Shown piece after piece: positions 34,169 to 42,376 of a stretch of DNA of 64,000 nt. Location of the stretch: the NCBI RefSeq assembly GCF_030817475.1, contig NZ_JAUSZJ010000002.1, positions 6,090,626-6,154,625 on the forward strand, written 5' to 3'. The stretch is from Streptomyces sp. V2I9 (lineage in GTDB: Bacteria; Actinomycetota; Actinomycetes; Streptomycetales; Streptomycetaceae). A program made the translations under genes and the position numbers. The notes under the pieces are model-generated. The model did not search any database, had not been told where the DNA came from, and worked only from the letters and a program-made list of their open reading frames with translations. Every line of letters begins with the position of its first letter. Position 1 is the first letter of the stretch.

Positions 34169-34802
34169 TTCGAGTCACCCCCGCGGTGGTGGCCTGGCCG
34201 ACCTCGACCGCGACATCGATCCCCTCCGGGAGGTAGATGTCCACGCGCGAGCCGAAGCGGATCAGGCCGATGCGCTCGCCCTGCTCCACCTTCGTGCCCT
34301 GGGGGAGGTACGGCACGATCCGACGGGCGACCGCTCCCGCGATCTGCACCATCTCGATGTCGCCGAGCTCGGTGTCGAAGTGCCAGACAACGCGCTCGTT
34401 GTTCTCGCTCTCCTTGTTGAACGCCGGAACGAATCCGCCCGGAATGTGCTCGACCGACGTCACGGTGCCCGCCAGCGGCGCGCGGTTCACGTGGACGTTG
34501 AGCGGGCTCATGAAGATCGCGACGCGGGTGCGCCCGTCCTTCCACGGCATGATGCTCTGCACCACGCCGTCGGCCGGGGAGATGACCCGGCCCTCGGAGA
34601 TCTCGCGCTCGGGGTCACGGAAGAACCACAGCATGCCCGCCGCGAGCGCAGTGGTGGGCACAGCCGCTGCTGCCCAGCGCCTCGACGTGCGGGCGCGGGC
34701 CAGGCTGAGGGCTGCGGTGGCGACGGTCGGCAGGAGCCACGGAGATGCTCCGCGGGCGATGCGGACCCCACCGCGGGATGCGGAGGAAGTGCTGTCGGGC
34801 AT
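34155..34802 (-). CDS. psd: phosphatidylserine decarboxylase proenzyme (short, archaeal type)
   Basis: A 215-residue short-form Psd. The autocatalytic processing site is the Gly-Ser in LIRFGSRVDIYLPEG near residue 187; Ser becomes the pyruvoyl group. FMSPLNVHVNR supplies the conserved His. An N-terminal hydrophobic segment (TVATAALSLARAR to LAAGMLWFFRDP) anchors it in the membrane. It converts phosphatidylserine to phosphatidylethanolamine, a major Streptomyces lipid. It is first in the psd-pssA operon, behind its own promoter. Confidence 0.94.
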   Translation of the reverse strand: MPDSTSSASRGGVRIARGASPWLLPTVATAALSLARARTSRRWAAAAVPTTALAAGMLWFFRDPEREISEGRVISPADGVVQSIMPWKDGRTRVAIFMSPLNVHVNRAPLAGTVTSVEHIPGGFVPAFNKESENNERVVWHFDTELGDIEMVQIAGAVARRIVPYLPQGTKVEQGERIGLIRFGSRVDIYLPEGIDVAVEVGQATTAGVTRIDRD

Positions 34803-34863
34803 GGATGACCTTCGTAGCGGATGATGCCGCGCTGGCAACGGGGGACGGCGGCTTTCCGAAGAT

Positions 34864-34892
34864 GCTATCGGTTGCCGGGCGCAACTGGGCAA
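34864..34892 (-). promoter_or_regulatory. candidate psd-pssA promoter
   Basis: Read on the minus strand: -35 TTGCCC (34892-34887), 17-base spacer, -10 GATAGC (34869-34864), about 60 bases upstream of the psd ATG. It fits a vegetative (HrdB-type) promoter. It lies 90 bases past the end of the ethylmalonyl-CoA operon, so psd-pssA need not depend on read-through. Confidence 0.5.
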
Positions 34893-34982
34893 GCCAGCAG
34901 CCGAGTCGGACTGTCGAACGCCGCCCGTCGAGGGTGACCCGGTGTGATGTTCTTCGCCACCAGATCACCCCAGAACGGACAA

Positions 34983-36188
34983 TCAGCCCTGGAATCGGTA
35001 CTCCTCCAAGAGGCGCCGGCCAATGATCATTTTCTGGATCTCGGCGGTACCTTCACCGATCAGCAGCATCGGCGCCTCACGGTAGAGGCGCTCGATCTCG
35101 TACTCCTTGGAGAAGCCGTAACCGCCGTGGATACGGAAGGCGTCCTCGACGACTTCCTTGCAGTACTCGGAGGCGAGGTACTTCGCCATCCCTGCCTCCA
35201 GGTCGTTACGTTCCCCGGAGTCCTTTTTGCGTGCCGCATTCACCATCATCGCATGAGCGGCCTCGACCTTGGTGGCCATTTCGGCCAGTTTGAACTGGAT
35301 CGCCTGGTGCTGGGCGATCGGCTTGCCGAAGGTGTGGCGCTGTTGCGCGTACGAAACGCCCAGTTCGAACGCACGCTGCGCGACACCGCAGCCACGTGCC
35401 GCGACATTCACCCGGCCGACCTCGACGCCGTCCATCATCTGGTAAAAACCGCGGCCCGTCGTGCCCCCGAGGACCCGATTGGCCGGAATGCGCAGGTCGT
35501 CCATGATGAGCTCGGTCGTGTCGACGCCCTTGTAGCCCATCTTGTCGATCTTTCCGGGGATCGTCAGGCCGGGCCGGACCTCTCCGAAGCCGGCCTCCTT
35601 CTCCACCAGGAAGGTCGTCATCGACTTGTGCGGCGCGGTCCCCTCGGGGTGGCCTTCGTCACTCCGGGCCAGAACGGCCACCAGGGTGGAGGTCCCGCCG
35701 TTCGTCAGCCACATCTTCTGGCCGTTGAGAACGTACTCGTCGCCGTCCCTCACGCCCTTCGACGAGATCGCCGAGACGTCCGAGCCGAGCGCCGGCTCGG
35801 ACATCGAGAAGGCCCCGCGCACCTCGCCCAGCGCCATCCGCGGCAGGAAGGTGTCCTTCTGCTCCTGGGTGCCGTGCTGCTTGAGCATGTAGGCCACGAT
35901 GAAGTGCGTGTTGATGATGCCCGACACGCTCATCCAGCCGCGCGCGATCTCCTCCACGCACAGCGCGTAGGTGAGCAGCGACTCGCCCAGGCCTCCGTAC
36001 TCCTCGGGGATCATCAGCCCGAACAGGCCGAGTTCCTTCAGTCCCTCCACGATCTGCGTGGGGTACTCGTCCCGGTGCTCCAGCTGGGTCGCGACCGGAA
36101 TGATCTCCTTGTCGACGAAATCCCGGACCGTGGCGAGGATCTCCCGCTGTACGTCGTTCAGACCGGCGGTCTGGGCGAGTCGCGTCAT
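34983..36188 (-). CDS. mcd: acyl-CoA dehydrogenase, probable (2S)-methylsuccinyl-CoA dehydrogenase
   Basis: A 401-residue flavin acyl-CoA dehydrogenase with N-terminal helices, a beta middle domain (AFSMSEPALGSDVSAIS, FAD/substrate signature) and a helical C-terminus (GVAQRAFELGVSYAQQRHTF, IHGGYGFSKEYEIERLYRE, then IGEGTAEIQK). The general fold would fit several substrates. Its place as the last gene of ccr-ecm-mcl-mch points to the (2S)-methylsuccinyl-CoA to mesaconyl-CoA step. It is shorter than the proteobacterial Mcd (about 550 residues), lacking the extra N-terminal part. It must hand electrons to ETF, and etfBA shares the operon's operator. Confidence 0.85.
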   Translation of the reverse strand: MTRLAQTAGLNDVQREILATVRDFVDKEIIPVATQLEHRDEYPTQIVEGLKELGLFGLMIPEEYGGLGESLLTYALCVEEIARGWMSVSGIINTHFIVAYMLKQHGTQEQKDTFLPRMALGEVRGAFSMSEPALGSDVSAISSKGVRDGDEYVLNGQKMWLTNGGTSTLVAVLARSDEGHPEGTAPHKSMTTFLVEKEAGFGEVRPGLTIPGKIDKMGYKGVDTTELIMDDLRIPANRVLGGTTGRGFYQMMDGVEVGRVNVAARGCGVAQRAFELGVSYAQQRHTFGKPIAQHQAIQFKLAEMATKVEAAHAMMVNAARKKDSGERNDLEAGMAKYLASEYCKEVVEDAFRIHGGYGFSKEYEIERLYREAPMLLIGEGTAEIQKMIIGRRLLEEYRFQG

Positions 36189-36236
36189 GGCTGCTTCTCC
36201 TGTGGCTTCACGCGGGCGGCCGCACGGCCGCGCAGG

Positions 36237-36740
36237 TCAGTTGGACGGCGTCGGGCGGCCGGGCTGCTCGCCGCCGCGCTCCTTGATGTACGTCTCGGTG
36301 GGAACCATCACCTTGCGCCGGAAGACGCAGACCACGGTGCCGTCCTGCTTGTAGCCGCGGGTCTCCACGTACACGATCCCGCGGTCGCTCTTCGACTTCG
36401 ACGGCGTCTTGTCCAGCACGGTCGTCTCGCCGTAGATCGTGTCGCCGTGGAAGGTCGGCGCGATGTGCTTCAGCGACTCGACCTCCAGGTTGGCGATGGC
36501 CTTTCCGGAGATGTCCGGCACCGACATGCCGAGCAGCAGCGAGTAGATGTAGTTGCCGACGACGACGTTCTTCCCGAAGTCGGTCGTCTTCTCCGCGTAA
36601 TTGCTGTCCATGTGCAGCGGGTGGTGATTCATGGTCAGCAGACAGAAGAGGTGGTCGTCGTACTCCGTGACCGTCTTTCCGGGCCAGTGCTTGTAGACGG
36701 CGCCGACCTCGAATTCCTCATACGTGCGTCCGAACTGCAT
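36237..36740 (-). CDS. mch: MaoC-like hydratase, probable mesaconyl-CoA hydratase
   Basis: A 167-residue hot-dog-fold dehydratase: FGRTYEEFEVGAVYKHWPG, LTMNHHPLHMDSNYAEKTTD (active-site Asp/His region), VVGNYIYSLLLGMSVPD, and HGDTIYGETTVLDKTPS. It is a single hot-dog domain, about half the length of the two-domain proteobacterial Mch. It should hydrate mesaconyl-CoA to beta-methylmalyl-CoA. It starts 2 bases from the lyase stop within the five-gene operon, which is the main basis for the specific name. Confidence 0.85.
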   Translation of the reverse strand: MQFGRTYEEFEVGAVYKHWPGKTVTEYDDHLFCLLTMNHHPLHMDSNYAEKTTDFGKNVVVGNYIYSLLLGMSVPDISGKAIANLEVESLKHIAPTFHGDTIYGETTVLDKTPSKSKSDRGIVYVETRGYKQDGTVVCVFRRKVMVPTETYIKERGGEQPGRPTPSN

Positions 36741-36742
36741 GA

Positions 36743-37717
36743 TCAGGCCTCCGGGGCTTCGAACTTGGAGGTGCGCTGCATTCCGGCGGCCCGGCCCTTG
36801 CCGGCGATGACCAGGGCCATCTTGCGGCTGGCCTCGTCGATCATCTCGTCGCCGAGCATCGCGGAGCCCTTCTTGCCGCCCTCCTCGGAGGTGCACCAGT
36901 CGTAGGCGTCGAGGATCAGCTCGGCGTGGTCGTAGTCCTCCTGCGAGGGCGAGAACACCTCGTTGGCGGCGTCGACCTGGCCGGGGTGCAGCACCCACTT
37001 GCCGTCGAAGCCGAGGGCGGCGGCGCGGCCGGCCACCTCGCGGTAGGCGTCCACGTCCCGGATCTGGAGGAACGGGCCGTCGATCGCCTGGAGGTCGTGG
37101 GCGCGGGCGGCCATCAGGATGCGCATCAGGATGTAGTGGTAGGCGTCCGCCGGGTAGCCGGGCGGCTGCTGGCCGACGACCAGGGTCTTCATGTTGATGG
37201 AGGCCATGAAGTCGGCCGGGCCGAAGATCAGCGTCTCCAGACGGGGCGAGGCCTCGGCGATGTCGTCGATGTTCACCAGGCCCTTGGCGTTCTCGATCTG
37301 CGCCTCGATGCCGATCTTCCCGACCTCGAAGCCCATCGTCTTCTCGATCTGGGTGAGCAGCAGGTCCAGCGCCACGACCTGCTGGGCGTCCTGGACCTTC
37401 GGCAGCATGATGCAGTCGAGGTTCGGGCCCGCGCCCTCGACGACCGTGACGACGTCCCGGTAGGTCCAGTGCGTGGTCCAGTCGTTGACCCGCACGACGC
37501 GGGTCTTGCCGCTCCAGTCGCCGTTGTTGAGCGCGTCCACGATGTGGTGGCGCGCGCCCTCCTTGGCGAGCGGGGCGCAGGCGTCCTCCAGGTCCAGGAA
37601 GACCTGGTCGGCCGGGAGGCCCTGGGCCTTCTCCAGGAAGCGCGGATTGGAGCCCGGCACGGCCAGACACGAACGGCGCGGGCGCAGCCGGTTGACCGAG
37701 GGGGTGGGCGTGGTCAT
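36743..37717 (-). CDS. mcl: HpcH/HpaI-family lyase, probable beta-methylmalyl-CoA/malyl-CoA lyase
   Basis: A 324-residue TIM-barrel CoA lyase of the CitE/Mcl group: RRSCLAVPGSNPRFLEKAQG, ADQVFLDLEDACAPLAKEGA (metal-binding Glu/Asp), KIGIEAQIENAKGLVNID and KWVLHPGQVDAANEVF. It cleaves beta-methylmalyl-CoA to glyoxylate and propionyl-CoA, and relatives also condense acetyl-CoA with glyoxylate. The start overlaps the ecm stop (ATGA). Residues and length match the ethylmalonyl-CoA-pathway enzyme rather than citrate lyase beta subunit, and no citrate lyase partners are nearby. Confidence 0.88.
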   Translation of the reverse strand: MTTPTPSVNRLRPRRSCLAVPGSNPRFLEKAQGLPADQVFLDLEDACAPLAKEGARHHIVDALNNGDWSGKTRVVRVNDWTTHWTYRDVVTVVEGAGPNLDCIMLPKVQDAQQVVALDLLLTQIEKTMGFEVGKIGIEAQIENAKGLVNIDDIAEASPRLETLIFGPADFMASINMKTLVVGQQPPGYPADAYHYILMRILMAARAHDLQAIDGPFLQIRDVDAYREVAGRAAALGFDGKWVLHPGQVDAANEVFSPSQEDYDHAELILDAYDWCTSEEGGKKGSAMLGDEMIDEASRKMALVIAGKGRAAGMQRTSKFEAPEA

Positions 37718-39726
37718 GCGGGGACCTCCAGAGGGTCGAGCTTGTTCGCTTTCCGGATCTCGTCGACGATACGGCCGATGATCTCGGTGATGCCGAAGTC
37801 CTTCGGGGTGAAGACGGCGGCCACACCGGCTCCGATGAGCGCCGCGGCGTCGGCCGGCGGGATGATGCCGCCCGCGATCACCGGGATGTCCGCGGCCCCG
37901 GCCTCGCGCAGCCGGCGCAGTACGTCGGGCACCAGCTCCGCGTGCGAGCCGGACAGGATGGACAGGCCCACGCAGTGCACGTCCTCGGCGAGCGCGGCGT
38001 CGGTGATCTGCTCGGGCGTCAGCCGGATGCCCTGGTAGACCACCTCGAACCCGGCGTCCCTGGCCCGTACGGCGATCTGCTCGGCCCCGTTGGAGTGCCC
38101 GTCGAGGCCCGGCTTGCCGACCAGCAGGCGCAGCCGTCCCACACCGAGGTCGGCGGCGGTCCGGGTGACCTTCCCCCGGACCAGGGCGAGCGTGCTGCCC
38201 GGCTCGGCGGCCACCGCGACCGGGGCCGAGGAGACCCCGGTGGGGGCGCGGAACTCGCCGAAGACGTCCCGCAGCGCCCAGGACCACTCGCCGGTGGTGA
38301 CGCCCGCGCGGGCGCACTCGACGGTGGCCTCCATCATGTTCTCGGTGCCCGCCGCCGCCTTCTTCAGCGCGGCCAGCGCCTCGGAGGCGCGCGCCTCGTC
38401 GCGGTTGTCGCGCCATTCGTGCAGCGCGGCGACGACCCGCGCCTCGTTCTCGGGGTCGACCGTCATGATCGCGCCGTCGAGGTCGGCCGTGAGCGGGTTG
38501 GGCTCGGTGGACTCGTAGATGTTGACGCCGACGATCTTCTCCTCGCCGCCCTCGATGCGGGCCCGCCGCGCCGCGTGCGAGGCGACCAGCTCGGACTTGA
38601 GGTAGCCGGACTCGACGGCCGCCATCGCGCCGCCCATCTGCTGGATGCGGTCGATCTCCGCCAGCGACTCCTCGACCAGGGCGTCCACCTTGGCCTCGAT
38701 GACGTGCGAACCGGCGAAGATGTCCTCGTACTCCAGCAGATCGCTCTCGTGCGCCAGCACCTGCTGGATGCGGAGCGACCACTGCTGGTCCCAGGGCCGG
38801 GGCAGTCCCAGCGCCTCGTTCCAGGCCGGCAGCTGCACCGCGCGGGCACGGGCGTCCTTGGAGAGGGTGACGGCCAGCATCTCCAGGACGATGCGCTGGA
38901 CGTTGTTCTCCGGCTGCGCCTCGGTCAGGCCGAGGGAGTTGACCTGGACGCCGTAGCGGAAGCGGCGCTTCTTGGCGTCGGTGATGCCGTACCGCTCGCG
39001 GGTGACGCGGTCCCAGATACGGCCGAAGGCGCGCATCTTGCACATCTCCTCGATGAAGCGGACGCCCGCGTTCACGAAGAACGAGATGCGGGCGACCACG
39101 TCACCGAACTTCTCCTCGGGCACCTGGCCCGAGTCGCGGACCGCGTCGAGCACCGCGATGGCGGTGGACATGGCGTACGCGATCTCCTGGACCGGGGTGG
39201 CCCCCGCCTCCTGGAGGTGGTAGCTGCAGATGTTGATCGGGTTCCACTTGGGGATGCGGTTGACCGTGTACGTGATCATGTCCGTGGTCAGCCGCAGCGA
39301 GGGCACCGGCGGGAAGACGTGCGTCCCGCGCGAGAGGTACTCCTTCACGATGTCGTTCTGCGTGGTCCCCTGCAGCTTGGAGGTGTCGGCCCCCTGCTCC
39401 TCCGCGACCACCTGGTAGAGCGCCAGCAGCCACATGGCGGTCGCGTTGATCGTCATCGAGGTGTTCATCTGCTCCAGGGGGATGTCCTGGAACAGCCGCC
39501 GCATGTCACCGAGGTGCGAGACGGGAACACCGACGCGGCCCACCTCGCCGCGGGCGAGGATGTGGTCCGGGTCGTATCCGGTCTGCGTCGGCAGATCGAA
39601 GGCGACCGAGAGACCCGTCTGGCCCTTGGCGAGGTTGCGGCGGTACAGCTCGTTGGACGCTTCGGCGGTCGAGTGACCGGCGTACGTCCGCATGAGCCAG
39701 GGCCGGTCCTTCTGACGTTCGTTCAT
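37714..39726 (-). CDS. ecm: ethylmalonyl-CoA mutase (coenzyme B12-dependent)
   Basis: A 670-residue single-chain acyl-CoA mutase. The N-terminal TIM barrel (RPWLMRTYAGHSTAEASNEL, LSVAFDLPTQTGYDPDH) is followed by a B12-binding domain with the D-x-H-x-x-G motif in KPGLDGHSNGAEQ near residue 540. Residues of the barrel pattern match the MeaA/Ecm branch rather than methylmalonyl-CoA mutase, as does the pairing with ccr 9 bases upstream. It isomerises (2R)-ethylmalonyl-CoA to (2S)-methylsuccinyl-CoA. It is the second gene of the five-gene operon. Confidence 0.93.
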   Translation of the reverse strand: MNERQKDRPWLMRTYAGHSTAEASNELYRRNLAKGQTGLSVAFDLPTQTGYDPDHILARGEVGRVGVPVSHLGDMRRLFQDIPLEQMNTSMTINATAMWLLALYQVVAEEQGADTSKLQGTTQNDIVKEYLSRGTHVFPPVPSLRLTTDMITYTVNRIPKWNPINICSYHLQEAGATPVQEIAYAMSTAIAVLDAVRDSGQVPEEKFGDVVARISFFVNAGVRFIEEMCKMRAFGRIWDRVTRERYGITDAKKRRFRYGVQVNSLGLTEAQPENNVQRIVLEMLAVTLSKDARARAVQLPAWNEALGLPRPWDQQWSLRIQQVLAHESDLLEYEDIFAGSHVIEAKVDALVEESLAEIDRIQQMGGAMAAVESGYLKSELVASHAARRARIEGGEEKIVGVNIYESTEPNPLTADLDGAIMTVDPENEARVVAALHEWRDNRDEARASEALAALKKAAAGTENMMEATVECARAGVTTGEWSWALRDVFGEFRAPTGVSSAPVAVAAEPGSTLALVRGKVTRTAADLGVGRLRLLVGKPGLDGHSNGAEQIAVRARDAGFEVVYQGIRLTPEQITDAALAEDVHCVGLSILSGSHAELVPDVLRRLREAGAADIPVIAGGIIPPADAAALIGAGVAAVFTPKDFGITEIIGRIVDEIRKANKLDPLEVPA

Positions 39727-39735
39727 CGGAGAACC

Positions 39736-41073
39736 TCAGACGTTGCGGAAGCGGTTGATGGCGTCGATGTGCTGCTCGCGCATTTCCTGGTCGCGCACGC
39801 CCAGGCCCTCGCGGGGGGCCAGCGCCAGGACGCCGACCTTGCCCTGGTGCAGGTTGCGGTGGACGTCGTACGCCGCCTGGCCGGTGTCCTCCAGGGAGTA
39901 CGTCTTGGAGAGCGTCGGGTGGATCTTGCCCTTGGCGATGAGGCGGTTGGCCTCCCACGCTTCACGGTAGTTGGCGAAGTGGGAGCCGATGATGCGCTTC
40001 AGGGACATCCACAGGTAACGGTTGTCGTACTCGTGCATGTAGCCCGAGGTGGAGGCGCAGGTGGTGATCGTGCCGCCCTTGCGGGTGACGTAGACCGAGG
40101 CGCCGAAGGTCTCGCGGCCCGGGTGCTCGAAGACGATGTCGATGTCCTCGCCGCCGGTGAACTCCCGGATGCGCTTGCCGAAGCGCTTCCACTCCTTGGG
40201 GTCCTGGGTGCGCTCGTCCTTCCAGAACTTGTAGCCCTCGGCGTTGCGGTCGATGACCGCCTCCGCGCCCATGGCCCGGCAGATCTCGGCCTTCTCGGGG
40301 CTGGAGACGACGCAGATCGGGTTGGCGCCGCCGGCCAGCGCGAACTGGGTGGCGTAGGAGCCGAGTCCGCCGCTGGCACCCCAGATCAGCACGTTGTCGC
40401 CCTGCTTCATGCCCGCGCCGTTGCGCGAGACGAGCTGGCGGTACGCGGTCGAGTTGACCAGGCCGGGGGCGGCGGCCTCCTCCCAGCTGAGGTGCTGGGG
40501 CTTGGGCATCAGCTGGTTGGACTTGACGAGCGCGATCTCGGCGAGGCCGCCGAAGTTCGTCTCGAAGCCCCAGATGCGCTGCTCGGGGTCGAGCATCGTG
40601 TCGTTGTGGCCGTCGGAGGACTCCAGCTCGACCGAGAGGCAGTGCGCGACGACCTCGTCGCCCGGGTTCCAGGCGTTCACGCCGGGGCCGGTGCGCAGGA
40701 CGACGCCCGCCAGGTCGGATCCGATGATGTGGTACGGCAGGTCGTGGCGCTTGGTCAGCTCGCTGAGCTTCCCGTACCGCTCCAGGAAGTTGAACGTCGA
40801 GACCGGCTCGAAGATGGAGGTCCAGACGGAGTTGTAGTTCACCGAGCTGGCCATCACGGCGACGAGGGCCTCACCGGGGCCGAGTTCGGGGACCGGGACG
40901 TCGTCCAGGTGGATCGACTTGCGGGGGTCCTTGTCACGGGACTCCAGCCCCGCGAACATCTCCGCCTCGTCCTTGTGCACGGTGATCGCGCGGTAGGACT
41001 CGGGGAGGGGCAGGGCCGCGAAGTCCGCGGCGGTGCTGTCCTGCGACTGGATCGCGTCCAGGATTTCCTTCAC
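39736..41073 (-). CDS. ccrA: crotonyl-CoA carboxylase/reductase
   Basis: A 445-residue MDR-superfamily enzyme. The NADPH-binding motif GASGGLGSYATQFALAGG lies near residue 230. Family markers are YHIIGSDLAGVVLRTGPGVN, VWTSIFEPVSTFNFLERYGK and the FGKRIREFTGGEDIDIVFEH segment. It reductively carboxylates crotonyl-CoA with CO2 and NADPH to (2S)-ethylmalonyl-CoA, the committed step of the ethylmalonyl-CoA pathway and a source of polyketide extender units. The GTG start has GGAGG 7 bases upstream. It heads the operon behind an operator-bearing promoter and a leader of about 215 bases. Confidence 0.96.
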   Translation of the reverse strand: MKEILDAIQSQDSTAADFAALPLPESYRAITVHKDEAEMFAGLESRDKDPRKSIHLDDVPVPELGPGEALVAVMASSVNYNSVWTSIFEPVSTFNFLERYGKLSELTKRHDLPYHIIGSDLAGVVLRTGPGVNAWNPGDEVVAHCLSVELESSDGHNDTMLDPEQRIWGFETNFGGLAEIALVKSNQLMPKPQHLSWEEAAAPGLVNSTAYRQLVSRNGAGMKQGDNVLIWGASGGLGSYATQFALAGGANPICVVSSPEKAEICRAMGAEAVIDRNAEGYKFWKDERTQDPKEWKRFGKRIREFTGGEDIDIVFEHPGRETFGASVYVTRKGGTITTCASTSGYMHEYDNRYLWMSLKRIIGSHFANYREAWEANRLIAKGKIHPTLSKTYSLEDTGQAAYDVHRNLHQGKVGVLALAPREGLGVRDQEMREQHIDAINRFRNV

Positions 41074-41423
41074 GGTGTTGCCTCCGATGATGCGCGTCGA
41101 GGGAACGCTTGAGGGGCCCTGCTGGCAGGGGGTGCTATGTGGAGGTGTTGCCGTCGGTTCGGCGGGTGGAGCTCGGCTTTGCCCGGTGGAGCAGAAGGGT
41201 GCCTGTGACGCAGGCGTCCGGGCGCGCAGCGCGGTGGTTGCGGGGACAGCCGGCGTACGTGTGAGGTCTCAGCACGCCGGCCGCCCGGACACCATCAACG
41301 TATGGCACTCCGTGACACCTGACAAGGCACCCAGTGCCAACAATTTCTCTCACTTGTCATCTCGTAGGCACGCATGAGCAACACGATGGGCGTTACGAGA
41401 CGTTCTGTCCTGCTGGCAGGCGG
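41074..41423. other. long ccr leader and promoter region
   Basis: 350 bases without a gene. On the minus strand the promoter at 41297-41325 leaves a leader of about 215 bases before ccr. Near the predicted 5' end is a hairpin with 8-base arms (GCCGGCGT at 41249-41256 and its complement at 41274-41281). A smaller GCCTG/CAGGC hairpin follows further down. No known riboswitch pattern is evident. Confidence 0.5.
41297..41338 (-). promoter_or_regulatory. ccr operon promoter with paired TetR-type operator boxes
   Basis: Read toward ccr: -35 TTGTCA (41325-41320), 17-base spacer, -10 TACGTT (41302-41297). Box GGCACCCAGTGCC (+ strand 41326-41338) abuts the -35 on its upstream side; box GGCACTCCGTGAC (41304-41316) fills the spacer. 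Centres are 22 bp apart. The design is the same as at etfB and the Zn-ribbon gene. The likely binder is one or both TetR paralogues in this window. Confidence 0.75.
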
Positions 41424-42221
41424 TCACCGCCCCGCGCGGTACACATACGGCGTCGTCGTGGCGAGCGCCGTGAAACCGAGCCGGACCAGGATCGGGGCCG
41501 ACATGGCGCTCGCGTCGACCTGGAGGAAGCGGAAGCCCTTGTCGGCGGCGATCCGCGCGCGACGGGCGACCAGCGTCCGGTAGAGGCCCCTGCCCCGCCA
41601 CGCGGCGACCGTGCCGCCGCCCCAGAGCCCGCAGAAGTCCGTGCCGGGGTACAGCTCCATCCGGGCCGAGCTGACCGGCTCCCCGCCCGCCATGGCCACC
41701 AGGGCGACGACCTCGTCCGGAGCCCGCTCCAGCCGCGTCAGCACCTGGTGGCGCAGCCGCCCCGCGCCCGTCCCGAACGCCCGCTCGTGGGCCAGGACCA
41801 TGAGATCGACCCCGGCCGCGTCGGTCACCGGAAGGAGATCGATCCCCTCGGGCGGCTCCGCCCCGCGCACCGGGGCCAGCGCCTCCACGGGGGCGACCAG
41901 CAGGGTCTCCGTCGCCTCGGGGACGAACCCGGCCGCCCGCAGCCGCTCGCCCAGGTCGGCCGGGCCGTCGTGGGAGTAGAGCTTCCATTCGAACTCCTCG
42001 TGGCCGAGGGCTCCCCAGTGCGCGATCTGGGCCGCGATCGCCGCGTCGGCCCCCTCGGCGTCCAGCCGCGGGTCCGACCAGACCACCCCGTTCCAGTCGT
42101 CGGGCCCGCCGACCTGGCGGACCAGGGGCCCGGCGCGCTCGACGCGTACGCCGGGCCCGTCCGGGCGGGCGTGCTCCCGCAGGTCGCGGTCGAACAGGTC
42201 GCGGATCTCGGTAGGTCGCAT
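41424..42221 (-). CDS. GNAT family N-acetyltransferase
   Basis: A 265-residue GNAT protein. The acetyl-CoA loop is in the C-terminal half (VAAWRGRGLYRTLVARRARI, near residue 205), followed by FLQVDASAMSAPILVRLGF. The N-terminal half (residues 1-110) is a divergent second domain with WNGVVWSDPRLD. The acceptor substrate is unknown. It stands alone between the ccr promoter region and a divergent membrane Mrr-like gene; nothing ties it to the ethylmalonyl-CoA genes. Confidence 0.85.
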   Translation of the reverse strand: MRPTEIRDLFDRDLREHARPDGPGVRVERAGPLVRQVGGPDDWNGVVWSDPRLDAEGADAAIAAQIAHWGALGHEEFEWKLYSHDGPADLGERLRAAGFVPEATETLLVAPVEALAPVRGAEPPEGIDLLPVTDAAGVDLMVLAHERAFGTGAGRLRHQVLTRLERAPDEVVALVAMAGGEPVSSARMELYPGTDFCGLWGGGTVAAWRGRGLYRTLVARRARIAADKGFRFLQVDASAMSAPILVRLGFTALATTTPYVYRAGR

Positions 42222-42376
42222 CCGCGCACCTCAGCACGGCGACGGATGGAGGGCCACCGGATTTCGGCCGACTCCGCACCGCACGCCCCGCCGGGAGAGT
42301 CGAAAACGCGGCGCGGGGCACATGGTGCGACAACAAGTGATCTTGGAGCGACGACGGAACAAGGGATGGGGCACCG

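Noticed and set aside
36743..37717. Citrate lyase beta subunit
   Set aside because: No alpha or gamma subunits or citrate transporter adjacent; the gene overlaps ecm within the ethylmalonyl-CoA operon.
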